Positions 1 through 9,590 of a stretch of DNA of 64,000 bases are shown piece by piece. The translations under genes were made by a program, and so were the position numbers. The notes beneath the pieces are model-generated. The model searched no databases. It saw only the letters and a list, made by a program, of their open reading frames with translations, and was not told where the DNA came from. Origin of the DNA: Mesorhizobium sp. SOD10. Lineage in GTDB: Bacteria > Pseudomonadota > Alphaproteobacteria > Rhizobiales > Rhizobiaceae. The stretch covers positions 620,001 to 684,000 of the forward strand of contig CCNA01000006.1 of the NCBI GenBank assembly GCA_000824805.1, in the 5' to 3' direction. How positions within the stretch are numbered: position 1 is the first letter of the stretch; each line of letters begins with the position of its first letter.

Positions 1-141
1 GGAGCATTTTCGGTGAAAAACCGTCCCGCCCGCACCGGCCGCAACCCGCGCACCGGCGAATCCGTCGAGGTCGAGGAAAAGTGGGTGCCATTCTTCAAGA
101 CCGGCAAGGAGTTGCGCGAAAGACTGAACGGCGGCAAATAA
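1..141 (+). CDS. ihfB: Integration host factor subunit beta, C-terminal part
   Basis: The window opens inside this gene; the last 46 codons and a TAA stop are present. The visible peptide starts [20 protein letters not shown] and then has the [17 protein letters not shown] tail. This is the DNA-binding beta-ribbon arm (with the RNPRTG turn) and final helix of the HU/IHF family, and the VPFFKPGKxLR ending is typical of IHF-beta. IHF is a nucleoid protein that bends DNA at specific sites as a heterodimer with IHF-alpha. The N-terminal half lies outside the window, so its start and promoter cannot be judged. A LapA-like gene follows downstream, a common order in this group. Confidence 0.9.
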   Translation, partial: GAFSVKNRPARTGRNPRTGESVEVEEKWVPFFKTGKELRERLNGGK

Positions 142-182
142 GCGCCGCGCCGGCGGGTTGAAACGGCATCCTGGCGCTTAAA

Positions 183-227
183 GCATGTCTCCCGAAAGTG
201 GAGGCCGGTTTCGGGGCAAAGACATGC
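183..227. repeat. Dispersed palindromic element, GCATG type
   Basis: An imperfect 45-bp palindrome: GCATGTCT at the left end, AGACATGC at the right, with an inner CCGAAAGTGG...CCGGTTTCGG core. The same core recurs at 596-640 and 23697-23740. It lies between ihfB and the LapA-like gene and may fold as a stem-loop in the transcript. Confidence 0.75.
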
Positions 228-261
228 GCGCTTAGGAAGCTTCTCTCTATGTGGAGATCTG

Positions 262-594
262 ATGTTCAATCGCTTCATCCTCGTCGTGGTCTTCGTGCCG
301 CTGGCAATCATCCTGATCGCGCTCGCCGTCGCCAATCGCGGCGTCGTCGCTTTCACGCTCGACCCGTTCCATCCCGGCAATCCCGCGCTGACGCTGAACC
401 TGCCGCTTTTCATCTTCCTGTTCCTTGCCTTGGCCGTCGGCATGGTCGTCGGCAGCATGGCGACCTGGGTGAAGCAGGGCCGCTACCGCAAGCTCGCGCG
501 CCAGCGTGGTCTGGAAGCCGAAAACCTGCGCCAGGCGGTGAGCTGCCCGCCGGCGGCGCCCAATGGACCGGCGCTGCCCAAGCCAACGAACTAG
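262..594 (+). CDS. LapA-domain (DUF1049) membrane protein
   Basis: A 110-residue protein. Two hydrophobic segments (about residues 5-25 and 46-68) are separated by a short polar loop (DPFHPGNPALTLNLP). A basic cytoplasmic tail with helical character (KQGRYRKLARQRGLEAENLR) follows. This matches the LapA/YciS-like family, whose E. coli members help assemble lipopolysaccharide. The start is an ATG with a GGAGAT-like ribosome site just upstream. It sits directly after ihfB, as often seen in rhizobia. The last ~20 residues are proline/alanine-rich and probably disordered. Family assignment is fair; the exact role is unknown. Confidence 0.75.
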   Translation: MFNRFILVVVFVPLAIILIALAVANRGVVAFTLDPFHPGNPALTLNLPLFIFLFLALAVGMVVGSMATWVKQGRYRKLARQRGLEAENLRQAVSCPPAAPNGPALPKPTN

Positions 595-595
595 A

Positions 596-640
596 GCATG
601 ATGCCGAAAAGTGTGAAGCGGTTTTCGGGCGACGTCATGC
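596..640. repeat. Dispersed palindromic element, GCATG type
   Basis: A 45-bp imperfect palindrome with GCATGATG...GTCATGC ends and a CCGAAAAGTG...CGGTTTTCGG core. It starts 2 bases after the LapA-like stop codon. It is a sister of the copies at 183-227 and 23697-23740. Confidence 0.8.
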
Positions 641-671
641 TGTCTCTGAGTAACCCTCTACGGAGCCTCCG

Positions 672-1631
672 ATGCTGCATATTTCGGCCGAAGAGGTCGA
701 CCGCGCGCTGACCTTTCCCGGCCTCGTCGAGACATTGCGCACCGCCTTTCGCGAAGGCGCCGTGCAGCCGGTTCGCCACCATCACGGCGTCGAGCGGCCG
801 GATGGTGCGGCCTCTACCCTGCTTTTGATGCCAGCCTGGACCGACTTCAACGCCGCCGGCACCTCGGCGGGAGGGCATATCGGCGTCAAGATCGTCACCG
901 TGTCGCCGGACAACAACGCCATCGGCAAGCCGGCGGTGATGGGCCTTTATCTTCTGCTCGACGGCGTCACCGGCGAGCCTGAGGCGCTGATCGACGGCCA
1001 GCGGCTGACGCAATGGCGCACGACCTGCGCCTCGGCGCTCGCCGCCTCCTATCTCGCCCGCAAGGACGCCTCGCGGCTTCTGGTGATCGGCGCCGGCGCG
1101 CTGTCGCCGTTCCTTGCCAGGGCGCATTCGGCGGTCAGGCCGATCACATCCATCCGCATCTGGAACCGCACGCCGGCCAATGCCGAAAAAGTGGCCGCCG
1201 CCTTGCGTGCCGAAGGCCTTCCGGCAAGCGCGGCCGGCGATCTCGACGCCGAGCTTGCCGAGGCCGATATCGTCACCTCGGCGACCATCTCGAACACGCC
1301 GCTGGTCAAGGGCGCGCTTTTGAAGCCGGGCGCCCATGTCGATCTCGTCGGCGGCTTCACGCCGACGATGCGCGAAAGCGATGACGACGCGATCAAGCGC
1401 GCCCGCGTCTATGTCGACACCCGCGCCGGCGCCACCAAGGAAGCCGGCGACATCGTCCAGCCGCTGGCCTCAGGTGTGCTGAAGCCGGAAGCGATCGTCG
1501 CCGACCTCCACGAGCTCGCGCGCGGCGAGAAACAGGGCCGGGAAAGCGACGGCGAGATCACGCTGTTTAAGTCGGTCGGCGCAGCTCTTGAGGATCTCGC
1601 AGCAGGCATCGCCGTCTACGAGGCGCTCAAA

Positions 1632-1634
<3 letters not shown>
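672..1634 (+). CDS. Ornithine cyclodeaminase / mu-crystallin family protein
   Basis: A 320-residue protein of the usual length for the family. The Rossmann nucleotide site [12 protein letters not shown] lies at about residues 136-147. The N-terminal part carries the family's substrate segment (STLLLMPAW..., [28 protein letters not shown]), and the TAxRTAAxSALA-type helix is represented by [16 protein letters not shown]. Members are NAD(P)-dependent ornithine cyclodeaminases, alanine dehydrogenases or ketimine reductases. Sequence alone does not fix the substrate. An RBS-like GGAGCC precedes the ATG. The TAG stop runs straight into the heptameric repeat array that separates this gene from the convergent VOC gene. 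Confidence 0.85.
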
Positions 1635-2102
<468 letters not shown>

Positions 2103-2173
2103 ATCCGATCTCCAAAGTATCTGCACCTTGGAGACTATACGCGGACCCGCTGTCAGATTCTGGCAGCAGCAAA

Positions 2174-2857
2174 TCAGCCGGAAGCGTCGAGGCCCGCCCG
2201 CCATTCCTTCAGCATCGCCTGGCGGCGGCGCGGATAGCGGACGCCGGTCGCTGTCAGCCCGGACATCCGGTCAGTGCGGAAATGCCGGAAATCCTGGCGC
2301 ATCTCGCACCACGCCACCATCACCCGCACCTTGTCGAAGAAGGCGAGCGCGAAGGGCCACACCAGACGCTTCGATGCCGCGCCTTCGGCATCGCGATAAA
2401 AGAAGCCGAGCTTGCGCTCGTCGCGGATCGCCTGCCGTACGATGCCGAGGTCGATCGCTTCGGCATTTTCCGAGCGTGGTCCGACAAGCAGCGTCGTGGC
2501 GTCGAGATCTTCGCGCAGATCATCCGGCAGCACTGCCGCGATCTTGGCCAGCGCATCCGTCGCGGCGGCCGCCAGCCTTTCATCCGGCTGCTTCGCCACC
2601 CAGCGCGAGCCGAGCACGATCGCCTCGATCTCCTCGTCGGTGAACATCAGCGGCGGCAGCATGAAGCCGGGCTTCAGCACATAGCCAAGCCCCGCCTCGC
2701 CTTCGATCGGCGCGCCCTGCCCCTGCAGCGTCGCGATATCGCGATAGAGGGTGCGGATCGACACGCCGATCTCGTCCGCAAGCGTGCGGCCGCTCACTGG
2801 CCGGCGATGGCGGCGCAGGATCTGGACGAGATCGAGCAGGCGTTCCGAGCGGGACAT
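2174..2857 (-). CDS. YafY-type HTH-WYL transcriptional regulator
   Basis: A 227-residue protein. An N-terminal winged helix (SERLLDLVQILRRHRRPVSGRTLADEIGVSIRTLYRDI, residues 3-41) is followed by a WYL-type sensor region, in which the WYL-like segment is the RDERKLGFFYRDAEG strand pair near residues 144-158. Members are often one-component regulators of neighbouring stress or VOC genes. The neighbouring VOC gene on the same strand is 71 bp downstream, so the two may form a unit. The start is the ATG giving MSRSERL; the long open frame upstream is not coding. Confidence 0.85.
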   Translation of the reverse strand: MSRSERLLDLVQILRRHRRPVSGRTLADEIGVSIRTLYRDIATLQGQGAPIEGEAGLGYVLKPGFMLPPLMFTDEEIEAIVLGSRWVAKQPDERLAAAATDALAKIAAVLPDDLREDLDATTLLVGPRSENAEAIDLGIVRQAIRDERKLGFFYRDAEGAASKRLVWPFALAFFDKVRVMVAWCEMRQDFRHFRTDRMSGLTATGVRYPRRRQAMLKEWRAGLDASG

Positions 2858-2957
2858 GAATGGCAACCGGTGTGCCGGACAATAGGGCCGGTCCGCACGT
2901 CCCGGCAAGCGACCTGGTGCCGCGGAACGCCTGCGTCCCGTTGCCGTTGTCTCCGCA

Positions 2958-3442
2958 ATGGAGATGCGCGGAACCCTGCTGTTCTGGTCGGTGCTGACCG
3001 TTTTCGTTGCGGCGCTCAGTCTTGGACCGTCCTTTGCCCATGTGCTGGAATCGCTGCCAGGTTGACGAAGTGGTCGCCAGCGCTGTGGCGAGAGACGACG
3101 GTCTTCAACGGTCAGTTTCTGCTTTTTGCCGTGATCGGAGCCCCGCTCGATATAGCTGCCATCCTCTGTCCGGCGCTGCTTGCCTGGATGCTGCGTGGTC
3201 AAGCTTCGGCCTTCCGCTTTGTGCTCGTGGCCACATTGCTCTATGCGGCCGCGCTGGCGCTCTGGTTCGGCCTTGTCAAACCGGCAAACGATATCCTCAC
3301 GGCCTGGACGCCGGGGCCAATCCCGGAAAATTTCGAAGCCGTCCGGCTGCATTGGGAAACCGGCCACATGGCGGTAACCGCGGCGAAGGCGCTTGGCTTC
3401 ATTTCGCTTTGTTTCGGCCTGCTCGGCGCCCGGCATGGTTGA
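2958..3442 (+). pseudogene. DUF1772-like small membrane protein, frameshifted
   Basis: The first 35 codons (MEMRGTLLFWSVLTVFVAAL...HVLESLP) end at a TGA at 3063-3065. From 3059 a second frame continues without a break (RLTKWSPALWRETTVFNGQF... to GLLGARHG). Joined, they give about 160 residues with four hydrophobic segments and the N-terminal ...SFAHVLE-LP-L pattern of DUF1772/anthrone-oxygenase-like membrane proteins. One base appears to be missing near 3057-3059 (CTGCC-AGG). This is either a real inactivating deletion or a sequencing error. It is divergent from the WYL regulator, which may control it. The family is tentative. Confidence 0.65.
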
Positions 3443-3530
3443 TGGCCCCACCATTGAATAAGCCCTGCTTTGTTGCGCCGAAGGGGGCGGGTGTGGCAGA
3501 AGCGGGCCGAACCGCCGGAGATGATCCTTC

Positions 3531-4613
3531 TTGAAATCTTTTCGCGACAAACGCCGCGATGGCCGCCCGCATCCCGCAAGGGCGGAACAACCCCGCTTGC
3601 GTGATCCGTTCCCGGCCGGACGGCAGCAGGCCGCGCCCGCCGAGCGCCGCGAAACCAAACCGGCGGACCGGCAGGAAGCCCGACCGGCGCCGCGCGTGCT
3701 GGCGCGCCGCGAGGGCGTGTTGCCCGCCGAGCGCCTGCCATTGATCCTGGAAGTGGCCCCCAACGCCGATTACGCCCTCCTGGACAGCGGCGCCGGCGAG
3801 AAACTCGAGCAATACGGCCCCTACCGCATAGTGCGCCCGGAAGGCCAGGCGATCTGGCAGCGCGCCCTTCCGGCGAAGGAATGGGAGCGCGCCGACGCCA
3901 TCTTCACCGGCGACACAGACGAGGAAGGCATCGGCCGCTGGCGCTTTCCGAAGGCGCCGCTGGGCGAGACCTGGCCGATGAAGCATCACGGCATCGACTA
4001 TCTCGGCCGCTTTACCTCGTTCCGCCATGTCGGCGTCTTTCCCGAGCAAGCCTCGCATTGGGACCATATGGCGGGGCTGATCGCAGCGGCGAAGCGGCCG
4101 GTGAAGGTGCTGAACCTCTTCGGTTACACCGGTCTCGCCTCGCTGGTCGCCGCCCGCGCCGGCGCCGAGGTCACCCATGTCGATGCCTCGAAGAAGGCGA
4201 TCGGCTGGGCGCGCGAGAACCAGGAGATGGCAGGGCTTGCCGAAAAGCCGATCCGCTGGATCGTCGAGGACGCGGTCAAATTCGCCGAGCGCGAGGAGCG
4301 CCGCGGTAGCCGCTACGACATCGTGCTGTTCGACCCGCCGGCCTATGGCCGCGGCCCCAAGGGCGAGGTCTGGCAATTGTTCGAGGACCTGCCGGGCCTG
4401 ACCGACCTCTGCCGCTCGATCCTGACGCCGAAACCGCTGGCCGTCGTCCTTACGGCCTATTCGATCCGCGCCTCCTTCTTCGCCATCCACGCCCTGATGC
4501 GCGATACTTTCGCCGGCATGGGCGGCACCGTCGAATCCGGCGAACTGATCATTCGCGAGAAATCCGCCGGCCGCGCGCTGTCGACCTCGCTGTTCTCGCG
4601 CTGGGTGGCTTGA
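3531..4613 (+). CDS. Class I SAM-dependent rRNA methyltransferase (RlmI/RlmK-like)
   Basis: A 360-residue protein. A basic, proline/arginine-rich tail of about 60 residues precedes the catalytic domain. SAM-binding motif I is VLNLFGYTGLASLVAARAGA, followed by the acidic end of strand 2 (THVDASKKAIGWARENQ) and the motif IV-like FDPPAYGRGPKG. This is the architecture of 23S rRNA cytosine-C5 methyltransferases of the RlmI group. The start is a TTG at 3531 with GGAG about 10 bases upstream; no ATG serves better. It ends one base before the TrmH-family gene, so the two RNA methyltransferases are probably co-transcribed, with lspA next. The exact target base is not established. Confidence 0.8.
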   Translation: MKSFRDKRRDGRPHPARAEQPRLRDPFPAGRQQAAPAERRETKPADRQEARPAPRVLARREGVLPAERLPLILEVAPNADYALLDSGAGEKLEQYGPYRIVRPEGQAIWQRALPAKEWERADAIFTGDTDEEGIGRWRFPKAPLGETWPMKHHGIDYLGRFTSFRHVGVFPEQASHWDHMAGLIAAAKRPVKVLNLFGYTGLASLVAARAGAEVTHVDASKKAIGWARENQEMAGLAEKPIRWIVEDAVKFAEREERRGSRYDIVLFDPPAYGRGPKGEVWQLFEDLPGLTDLCRSILTPKPLAVVLTAYSIRASFFAIHALMRDTFAGMGGTVESGELIIREKSAGRALSTSLFSRWVA

Positions 4614-4614
4614 A

Positions 4615-5475
4615 ATGACGGCATATGACGGCGCGCGCCCTGTCGGGCAGGTCAAGGAAGTCACCAGCCTTGCCAATCCGCTGGTCAAGGACATCAAGGC
4701 GCTGGCGCTGAAGAAGTTCCGCGACCAGCAGAACGCCTTCATGGCCGAGGGCCTGAAGCTCGTCATCGACGCCCTCGATCTCGGCTGGTCGATCAGGACC
4801 TTGGTTTTCGCCAAGGCCGGGCGCGGCAATGCGGCCGTCGAAAAGGTCGCCGCTCGCACGGTTGCTGCCGGCGGCACGGTGCTCGAAGTTTCGGAAAAGG
4901 TGCTGGCGGCCATCACCCGCCGCGAAAACCCGCAAATGGTGGTCGGCGTCTTTTCACAGCAGACCGTGCCGCTGAAGGACATCCGCGCCAGGGACGGGGA
5001 CGTCTGGGTGGCGCTCGACCGGGTTCGCGACCCCGGCAATCTCGGCACCGTGATCCGCACCGTCGACGCCGTCGGCGCCAGGGGCGTCATCCTGGTCGGC
5101 GACACCACCGATCCGTTCTCGCTGGAGACGGTGCGCGCCACCATGGGCTCGATCTTCGCCGTGCCTGTCGCCAAAGCGACCGAGCAGGCCTTCCTCGCCT
5201 GGCGACGCGATTTTTCCGGTCTGGTCGTCGGCACGCACCTCAAAGGCGCGGTCGACTATCGCTCGGTCGATTTCTCCAGGGGACCGGTTCTGCTGCTGAT
5301 GGGCAACGAACAGCAGGGTCTGCCCGACAGCCTTGCCGAAAGCTGCGACCGCCTACTCCGAATCCCCCAGGCCGGCCGCGCCGACTCGCTCAACCTGGCG
5401 GTCGCCACCGGCGTGATGCTGTTCGAGATAAGGCGCGGCGCGTTGAAGCTCGAGCCCGCAACTGACTCGCTATGA
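4615..5475 (+). CDS. TrmH/SpoU-family RNA 2'-O-methyltransferase
   Basis: A 286-residue protein. A substrate-binding N-terminal domain (VTSLANPLVKDIKALALKKFRDQQNAFMAEG) is followed by a SPOUT catalytic domain. The three signature motifs are RVRDPGNLGTVIRTVDAVGA, LLLMGNEQQGLP and LNLAVATGVMLFE, which form the trefoil-knot SAM site. Such enzymes methylate ribose 2'-OH in tRNA or 23S rRNA; which one cannot be read from sequence. The ATG is separated by a single base from the upstream methyltransferase stop, and lspA begins 10 bases after its end, so the three genes look like one operon. Confidence 0.85.
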   Translation: MTAYDGARPVGQVKEVTSLANPLVKDIKALALKKFRDQQNAFMAEGLKLVIDALDLGWSIRTLVFAKAGRGNAAVEKVAARTVAAGGTVLEVSEKVLAAITRRENPQMVVGVFSQQTVPLKDIRARDGDVWVALDRVRDPGNLGTVIRTVDAVGARGVILVGDTTDPFSLETVRATMGSIFAVPVAKATEQAFLAWRRDFSGLVVGTHLKGAVDYRSVDFSRGPVLLLMGNEQQGLPDSLAESCDRLLRIPQAGRADSLNLAVATGVMLFEIRRGALKLEPATDSL

Positions 5476-5485
5476 GGACTACCAA

Positions 5486-5974
5486 GTGAAATCCTGGTCC
5501 CCTTACGTCCTGCTGGTCGTCATCTCCATTGCGCTCGACCAGTGGATCAAGCAGCTGGTCGAGAACGGGCTCGCCTTTCAGGAGAAGGTCGACCTCCTGC
5601 CCTTCCTGGCGCTGTTCCGCACCTACAACACCGGCATTGCCTTCTCGATGTTCGAGTCCTTCGGCGATACCGGCCTCGTGGTCATCGCCGTGCTGGTCGT
5701 CGCCTTCGTGCTCTATCTCGCCACGCGCACGCCGGCCGGCCATGTCGTCGCCCGCACCGGCTTTGCGCTCATCATCGGCGGCGCTCTCGGCAACCTCATC
5801 GACCGGGCCGTCTACGGTCACGTCATCGACTACATCCTGTTCCACACGCCCGTCTGGTCCTTCGCGGTATTCAACCTTGCCGACGCCTTCATCTCGGTCG
5901 GCGCGGCGCTTGTCGTCTTCGACGAGCTGATCGGCTGGGGCCGCGAGGCCAAGCCGCAGGATCCAGGCAATTGA
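5486..5974 (+). CDS. lspA: Lipoprotein signal peptidase II
   Basis: A 162-residue inner-membrane aspartic peptidase that removes the signal peptide of prolipoproteins after lipidation. Four transmembrane segments are visible. The conserved boxes are present: YNTGIAFS (residues 47-54), GALGNLIDR with N103 and D106, and VFNLADAFI with D133. The 27-residue spacing between D106 and D133 matches the catalytic pair known in Bacillus LspA. The start is a GTG at 5486 with GAGGA upstream. It follows the TrmH-family gene closely. Confidence 0.95.
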   Translation: MKSWSPYVLLVVISIALDQWIKQLVENGLAFQEKVDLLPFLALFRTYNTGIAFSMFESFGDTGLVVIAVLVVAFVLYLATRTPAGHVVARTGFALIIGGALGNLIDRAVYGHVIDYILFHTPVWSFAVFNLADAFISVGAALVVFDELIGWGREAKPQDPGN

Positions 5975-6028
5975 CCTGACGCGGTTGAAACCGCAGACTT
6001 CTCACCAACCGGAACCGAGGAGAAAAAA

Positions 6029-7018
6029 GTGTCGGACACCTTCAAAGCCATCCTCGTTTCGCGCGATGCGGACAAGAAGCAGTCCGTCGATGTCGTCGAC
6101 CTCACCGAGGCCGATCTGATGGAAGGCGACGTCACCGTCGCCGTCGAGGCGACGACGGTGAACTACAAGGACGGCCTCGCCATCACCGGCAAGGCGCCGG
6201 TCGTGCGCCGTTGGCCGCTGGTTCCTGGCATCGATTTCGCCGGCACCGTGATCTCCTCCTCGCATGCCGACTGGCGCAGGGGCGATAAGGTGATCCTCAA
6301 TGGCTGGGGCGTCGGCGAGACGCATTACGGCGCCTATGCCGGCCGCGCCCGCGTCAAGGGCGATTGGCTGGTGCCGCTGCCAGAGGGCATGAGCGCGCAT
6401 GATGCGATGGCCGTCGGCACGGCGGGCTATACGGCCATGCTCTCCGTTATGGCGCTGGAGCGTCACGGCATCGTGCCGGACCGCGGCCCGGTGGTGGTGA
6501 CGGGTGCGGCCGGCGGCGTCGGCTCGGTCGCCATCTCGATCCTGTCCAGCCTTGGCTACCATGTCATCGCCTCGACCGGCCGCAACGCCGAAAGCCCCTA
6601 TCTGATCGATCTGGGCGCGGCCGAGGTGATCTCGCGCGAGGAGCTCAGCCAGCCGGCGAAGCCGCTCGCCAAGGAGCGCTGGGCGGGCGGCGTCGACTCG
6701 GTCGGCAGCCATACCCTGGCCAATGTGCTTTCGATGACCTCCTATGGCGGCGCGATCGCCGCTTGCGGTCTGGCCGGCGGCATGGACCTGCCGGGAAGCG
6801 TCGCGCCCTTCATCCTGCGCGGCGTCTCGCTGCTGGGCATCGATTCGGTGATGGCGCCGAAGGCCGTCCGCCTGGAGGCATGGCGCCGCATCGGTACCGA
6901 CCTCGACTTGAACAAGCTGTCGACCCTGTCGCGCACGATCGGTTTCGACGGCATCGTCGACGCCGCGCGCCACATCGTCGAAGGCAAGATCAGGGGCCGG
7001 GTCGTCGTCGATATGTAG
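6029..7018 (+). CDS. acuI: MDR oxidoreductase, acrylyl-CoA reductase AcuI/YhdH type
   Basis: A 329-residue medium-chain dehydrogenase/reductase without the structural zinc loop. The NADPH site is GPVVVTGAAGGVGSVAISIL (about residues 153-172). The N-terminal catalytic domain has VNYKDGLAITGK and PGIDFAGTV, which are typical of the YhdH/AcuI subgroup that reduces acrylyl-CoA to propionyl-CoA. Start GTG at 6029, with GAGGAG 8 bases upstream. A transcript of its own is likely, since it is separated from lspA by 54 bases. The subgroup call is fairly firm; the physiological substrate is inferred from family. Confidence 0.8.
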   Translation: MSDTFKAILVSRDADKKQSVDVVDLTEADLMEGDVTVAVEATTVNYKDGLAITGKAPVVRRWPLVPGIDFAGTVISSSHADWRRGDKVILNGWGVGETHYGAYAGRARVKGDWLVPLPEGMSAHDAMAVGTAGYTAMLSVMALERHGIVPDRGPVVVTGAAGGVGSVAISILSSLGYHVIASTGRNAESPYLIDLGAAEVISREELSQPAKPLAKERWAGGVDSVGSHTLANVLSMTSYGGAIAACGLAGGMDLPGSVAPFILRGVSLLGIDSVMAPKAVRLEAWRRIGTDLDLNKLSTLSRTIGFDGIVDAARHIVEGKIRGRVVVDM

Positions 7019-7130
7019 CCGGAAGTCGCGGTTTCACCTGCATCCGCAGGCCGCCGGAATCCGCGCAAATCGCTAAAATTCGAACGATCCCTCCCAGTCT
7101 TCCATAATCTCTGTCTGGCATGGTTCGCGC

Positions 7131-9407
7131 ATGGTCGCGGACTCCGACATCAGACAGGACAGCAAAGCCGCGGGCGCCGACAGGCTCATCGCCGATGCGC
7201 CGAAGCGGCAGGTGCTTGCCGCGCCGCCGCTGGCTCCCGAATTGCCCGCGGCCAGCCGCGAAGGCCTGCCGTTCCTGACGATCGTCGCCATCGCTGTCAT
7301 GGCGGGGCTCGCGCATCTCACCGGAGCGCCGCTCATCGTCACCGTCGGCCTCGCCGCCGCGGCCGTCGCCGGCTTGGCCATGCATCTGCGCAGCCGTCGC
7401 GACGAGCGTCGCACCGCGGCACTTCTCGACGAGACCGCAGCCCGCAGCCGCGCCGAGATCGAGACCCTCGCCGACCGCATGTGGGAGATGCAGGAGAGCG
7501 AGGAACGCTTCCGCGGCCTGATCGACGCGCTTGGCGACCTCGTTGTCCATCGCGACCGCGACGGCCATATTGTTTATGCCAACAGCGTCTTTGCCTCGCT
7601 TGTCGATATCGACCCCCGCGATCTTGCCGGCAAGACCCTGTCCGAGCTTGGCATCGATGTCGGCGTCGTTCCCGACGCCGCCTTCTCCGACCATGAATGC
7701 CTGAGTTCCACCGATGTCGCGATCCGCACGCCGAACGGGCCGCGCTGGTTCTCCTGGATCGAATTGTCGGTGCGCGACAAGGACACGGGCGCGGTCTCGC
7801 ACCGGGCGATCGCCCGCGACATCACCGCCCGCAAGCGCGCCGAGTCCTCGCTGATCACCGCGCGCGAACGGGCCGAATATGCCAGCCAGGCCAAGTCGCG
7901 CTTCCTCGCCACCGTCAGCCATGAGATCCGCACGCCGATGAACGGCATCATGGGCATGGCGAAGCTGCTTGCCGATACCGACCTTTCGCCCGAACAGCGC
8001 ACCTATGTCGGCGCCATTTCCACCTCGGCCAGCGCGCTGCTCGCGCTCATCGAGGACCTGCTCGACTACTCCAAGATCGAGGCCGGCCGCTTCGAGCCCG
8101 AGCCGCAGCCGACGTCGCTGCGCGAAATCGCCGACAACATCATCGAGCTTCTGGCCGCAAAGGCCTTCGCCAAGAACATCGGCCTTGGGTGCCATGTCGA
8201 GCCCGACGTGCCGCAGATGATCACCGCCGACCCCGGCCGCGTGCGCCAGGTGCTGCTCAACCTCATCGGCAATGCGGTGAAGTTCACCGACACGGGCGGC
8301 GTGCTGCTCACCGTGGCGCGCGCCCGCACCGAAACCACCGACCGTGTCTGCTTCAACGTCGCCGACACGGGCCCGGGCCTGCGCGAAGAGGATATGGAGC
8401 GCATTTTTGAGGAGTTCGAGCAGTCCGACGGTACTTCGACCAGGGTGCATGGCGGCGCCGGCCTCGGACTTGCCATCTCGAAGCGGCTGGCCACTGCGAT
8501 GGGCGGCACGATCTCGGTCTCGAGCCGGCTCGGCGAAGGATCCGAATTCGTCCTCGAGCTTCCGGCGGTCGCGGCAACCGAACCGCCGCCGCATCGCCAC
8601 AACATCCTCGCCGACCGGCGGGCGGTGATCGTGTCGAAAAACCTCACCGAGGCCGATGCCATCGCCCGCACGATCAGGGCCCATGGCGGCAGTGTCGAGA
8701 TCGCGACGACACCGGGCCAGGCAGCCCCCTTTGCTGCCGGCTGCAACGTGCTCCTGATCGACGCCGCGCTCGAAAACGGCGACGGCAGGCTGCTCAAGCG
8801 GCTGCGCGACTCGGGCTTTGTCGACTGCGAGGCCATCACCCTGATCGCGCCGACGGACCGCGGCATGCTCGGCGAATTCCGCGCCAGCGGCTACGCCACC
8901 TTCCTCGCGAGACCCGTGCGCGGCGAGACCCTGCTGCGGGTGCTGTTGACCAGCCATGGCTCCGCGCTTGTGCAGCCGCGGCCGCAGCCGCGCGAGGCTT
9001 CCTCGCGCAAGCGCGACCAGGGCCTGTCGGTGCTGATCGCGGAAGACAATGACATCAACGCCATGCTCGCCCGCGCCACGCTGCTCAAGGCCGGGCATCG
9101 CGTCAAGATCGTCGGCAACGGCAAGGCCGCGGTCGATGCTGTCACCGATGCCGGCCTCAAGTTCCGCTTCGATGTGGTCCTGATGGACCTGCATATGCCC
9201 GTCATGGACGGGCTCGACGCGATCGCAGCGATCCGTCGCCATGAAGAGTCGCTAGCCATGCCGCCGATCCCGATCATGGTGCTTTCCGCCGATAGTCAGG
9301 AAAAGACCCGGCATGCCGTGCTCGCCCACGGCGCCAGCGGTTTCGTGACCAAGCCGCTCGACCCGGACGCGCTCGTCCAGGCGGTCGAGGGCCAGGTCGC
9401 CGCCTGA
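7131..9407 (+). CDS. Membrane-anchored hybrid histidine kinase (PAS-HisKA-HATPase-REC-REC)
   Basis: A 758-residue protein. Two transmembrane segments (about 45-90) precede a coiled coil and a PAS domain (~125-240). HisKA follows with [13 protein letters not shown], phospho-acceptor H264. The HATPase has the N box [19 protein letters not shown] and [14 protein letters not shown] first receiver-like domain (~500-605) is degenerate: the acidic pocket of the first strand is missing and the usual Lys is Arg (LARPV). The C-terminal receiver is intact ([22 protein letters not shown] with phospho-Asp D686; FVTKPLD). No response regulator is adjacent, so its partner is unknown. An ATG at 7131 follows a weak RBS. 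Confidence 0.9.
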   Translation: MVADSDIRQDSKAAGADRLIADAPKRQVLAAPPLAPELPAASREGLPFLTIVAIAVMAGLAHLTGAPLIVTVGLAAAAVAGLAMHLRSRRDERRTAALLDETAARSRAEIETLADRMWEMQESEERFRGLIDALGDLVVHRDRDGHIVYANSVFASLVDIDPRDLAGKTLSELGIDVGVVPDAAFSDHECLSSTDVAIRTPNGPRWFSWIELSVRDKDTGAVSHRAIARDITARKRAESSLITARERAEYASQAKSRFLATVSHEIRTPMNGIMGMAKLLADTDLSPEQRTYVGAISTSASALLALIEDLLDYSKIEAGRFEPEPQPTSLREIADNIIELLAAKAFAKNIGLGCHVEPDVPQMITADPGRVRQVLLNLIGNAVKFTDTGGVLLTVARARTETTDRVCFNVADTGPGLREEDMERIFEEFEQSDGTSTRVHGGAGLGLAISKRLATAMGGTISVSSRLGEGSEFVLELPAVAATEPPPHRHNILADRRAVIVSKNLTEADAIARTIRAHGGSVEIATTPGQAAPFAAGCNVLLIDAALENGDGRLLKRLRDSGFVDCEAITLIAPTDRGMLGEFRASGYATFLARPVRGETLLRVLLTSHGSALVQPRPQPREASSRKRDQGLSVLIAEDNDINAMLARATLLKAGHRVKIVGNGKAAVDAVTDAGLKFRFDVVLMDLHMPVMDGLDAIAAIRRHEESLAMPPIPIMVLSADSQEKTRHAVLAHGASGFVTKPLDPDALVQAVEGQVAA

Positions 9408-9521
9408 GGAAATTTTTAACCCTTCAACGCCTTGGCTTGCCTGGCTTTCGCGGCCACAAGATAGCCGGTTGAGCGTATTGCCCAGCCGACAAAGTATTGC
9501 CCGCCACCTCGTATCACGGTA

Positions 9522-9539
9522 CTGTCACAATCCTGTTGC
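9522..9539 (+). promoter_or_regulatory. Pho box upstream of olsB
   Basis: CTGTCAC-AATC-CTGTTGC is a pair of 7-base PhoB half-sites with the standard 11-base period. It lies 51 bases before the olsB GTG start. OlsB expression is known to be PhoB-dependent in Sinorhizobium, so phosphate-starvation control is likely here too. Confidence 0.75.
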
Positions 9540-9590
9540 ACCTACACCGTATCCCCGTGCCAAGAGGGATGGCTCGAAGGAGAATCACTC

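Noticed and set aside
3399-5243. A 614-codon antisense open frame over the two RNA methyltransferases and part of lspA's operon
   Set aside because: No family features and arginine/serine-rich composition. The sense genes have all expected motifs.
6990-9242. A 750-codon open frame antisense to the hybrid kinase
   Set aside because: It is a by-product of high GC3 codon use in the sense gene. Its product is low-complexity and Arg/Gly/Ala-rich, and the sense frame has clear kinase motifs.
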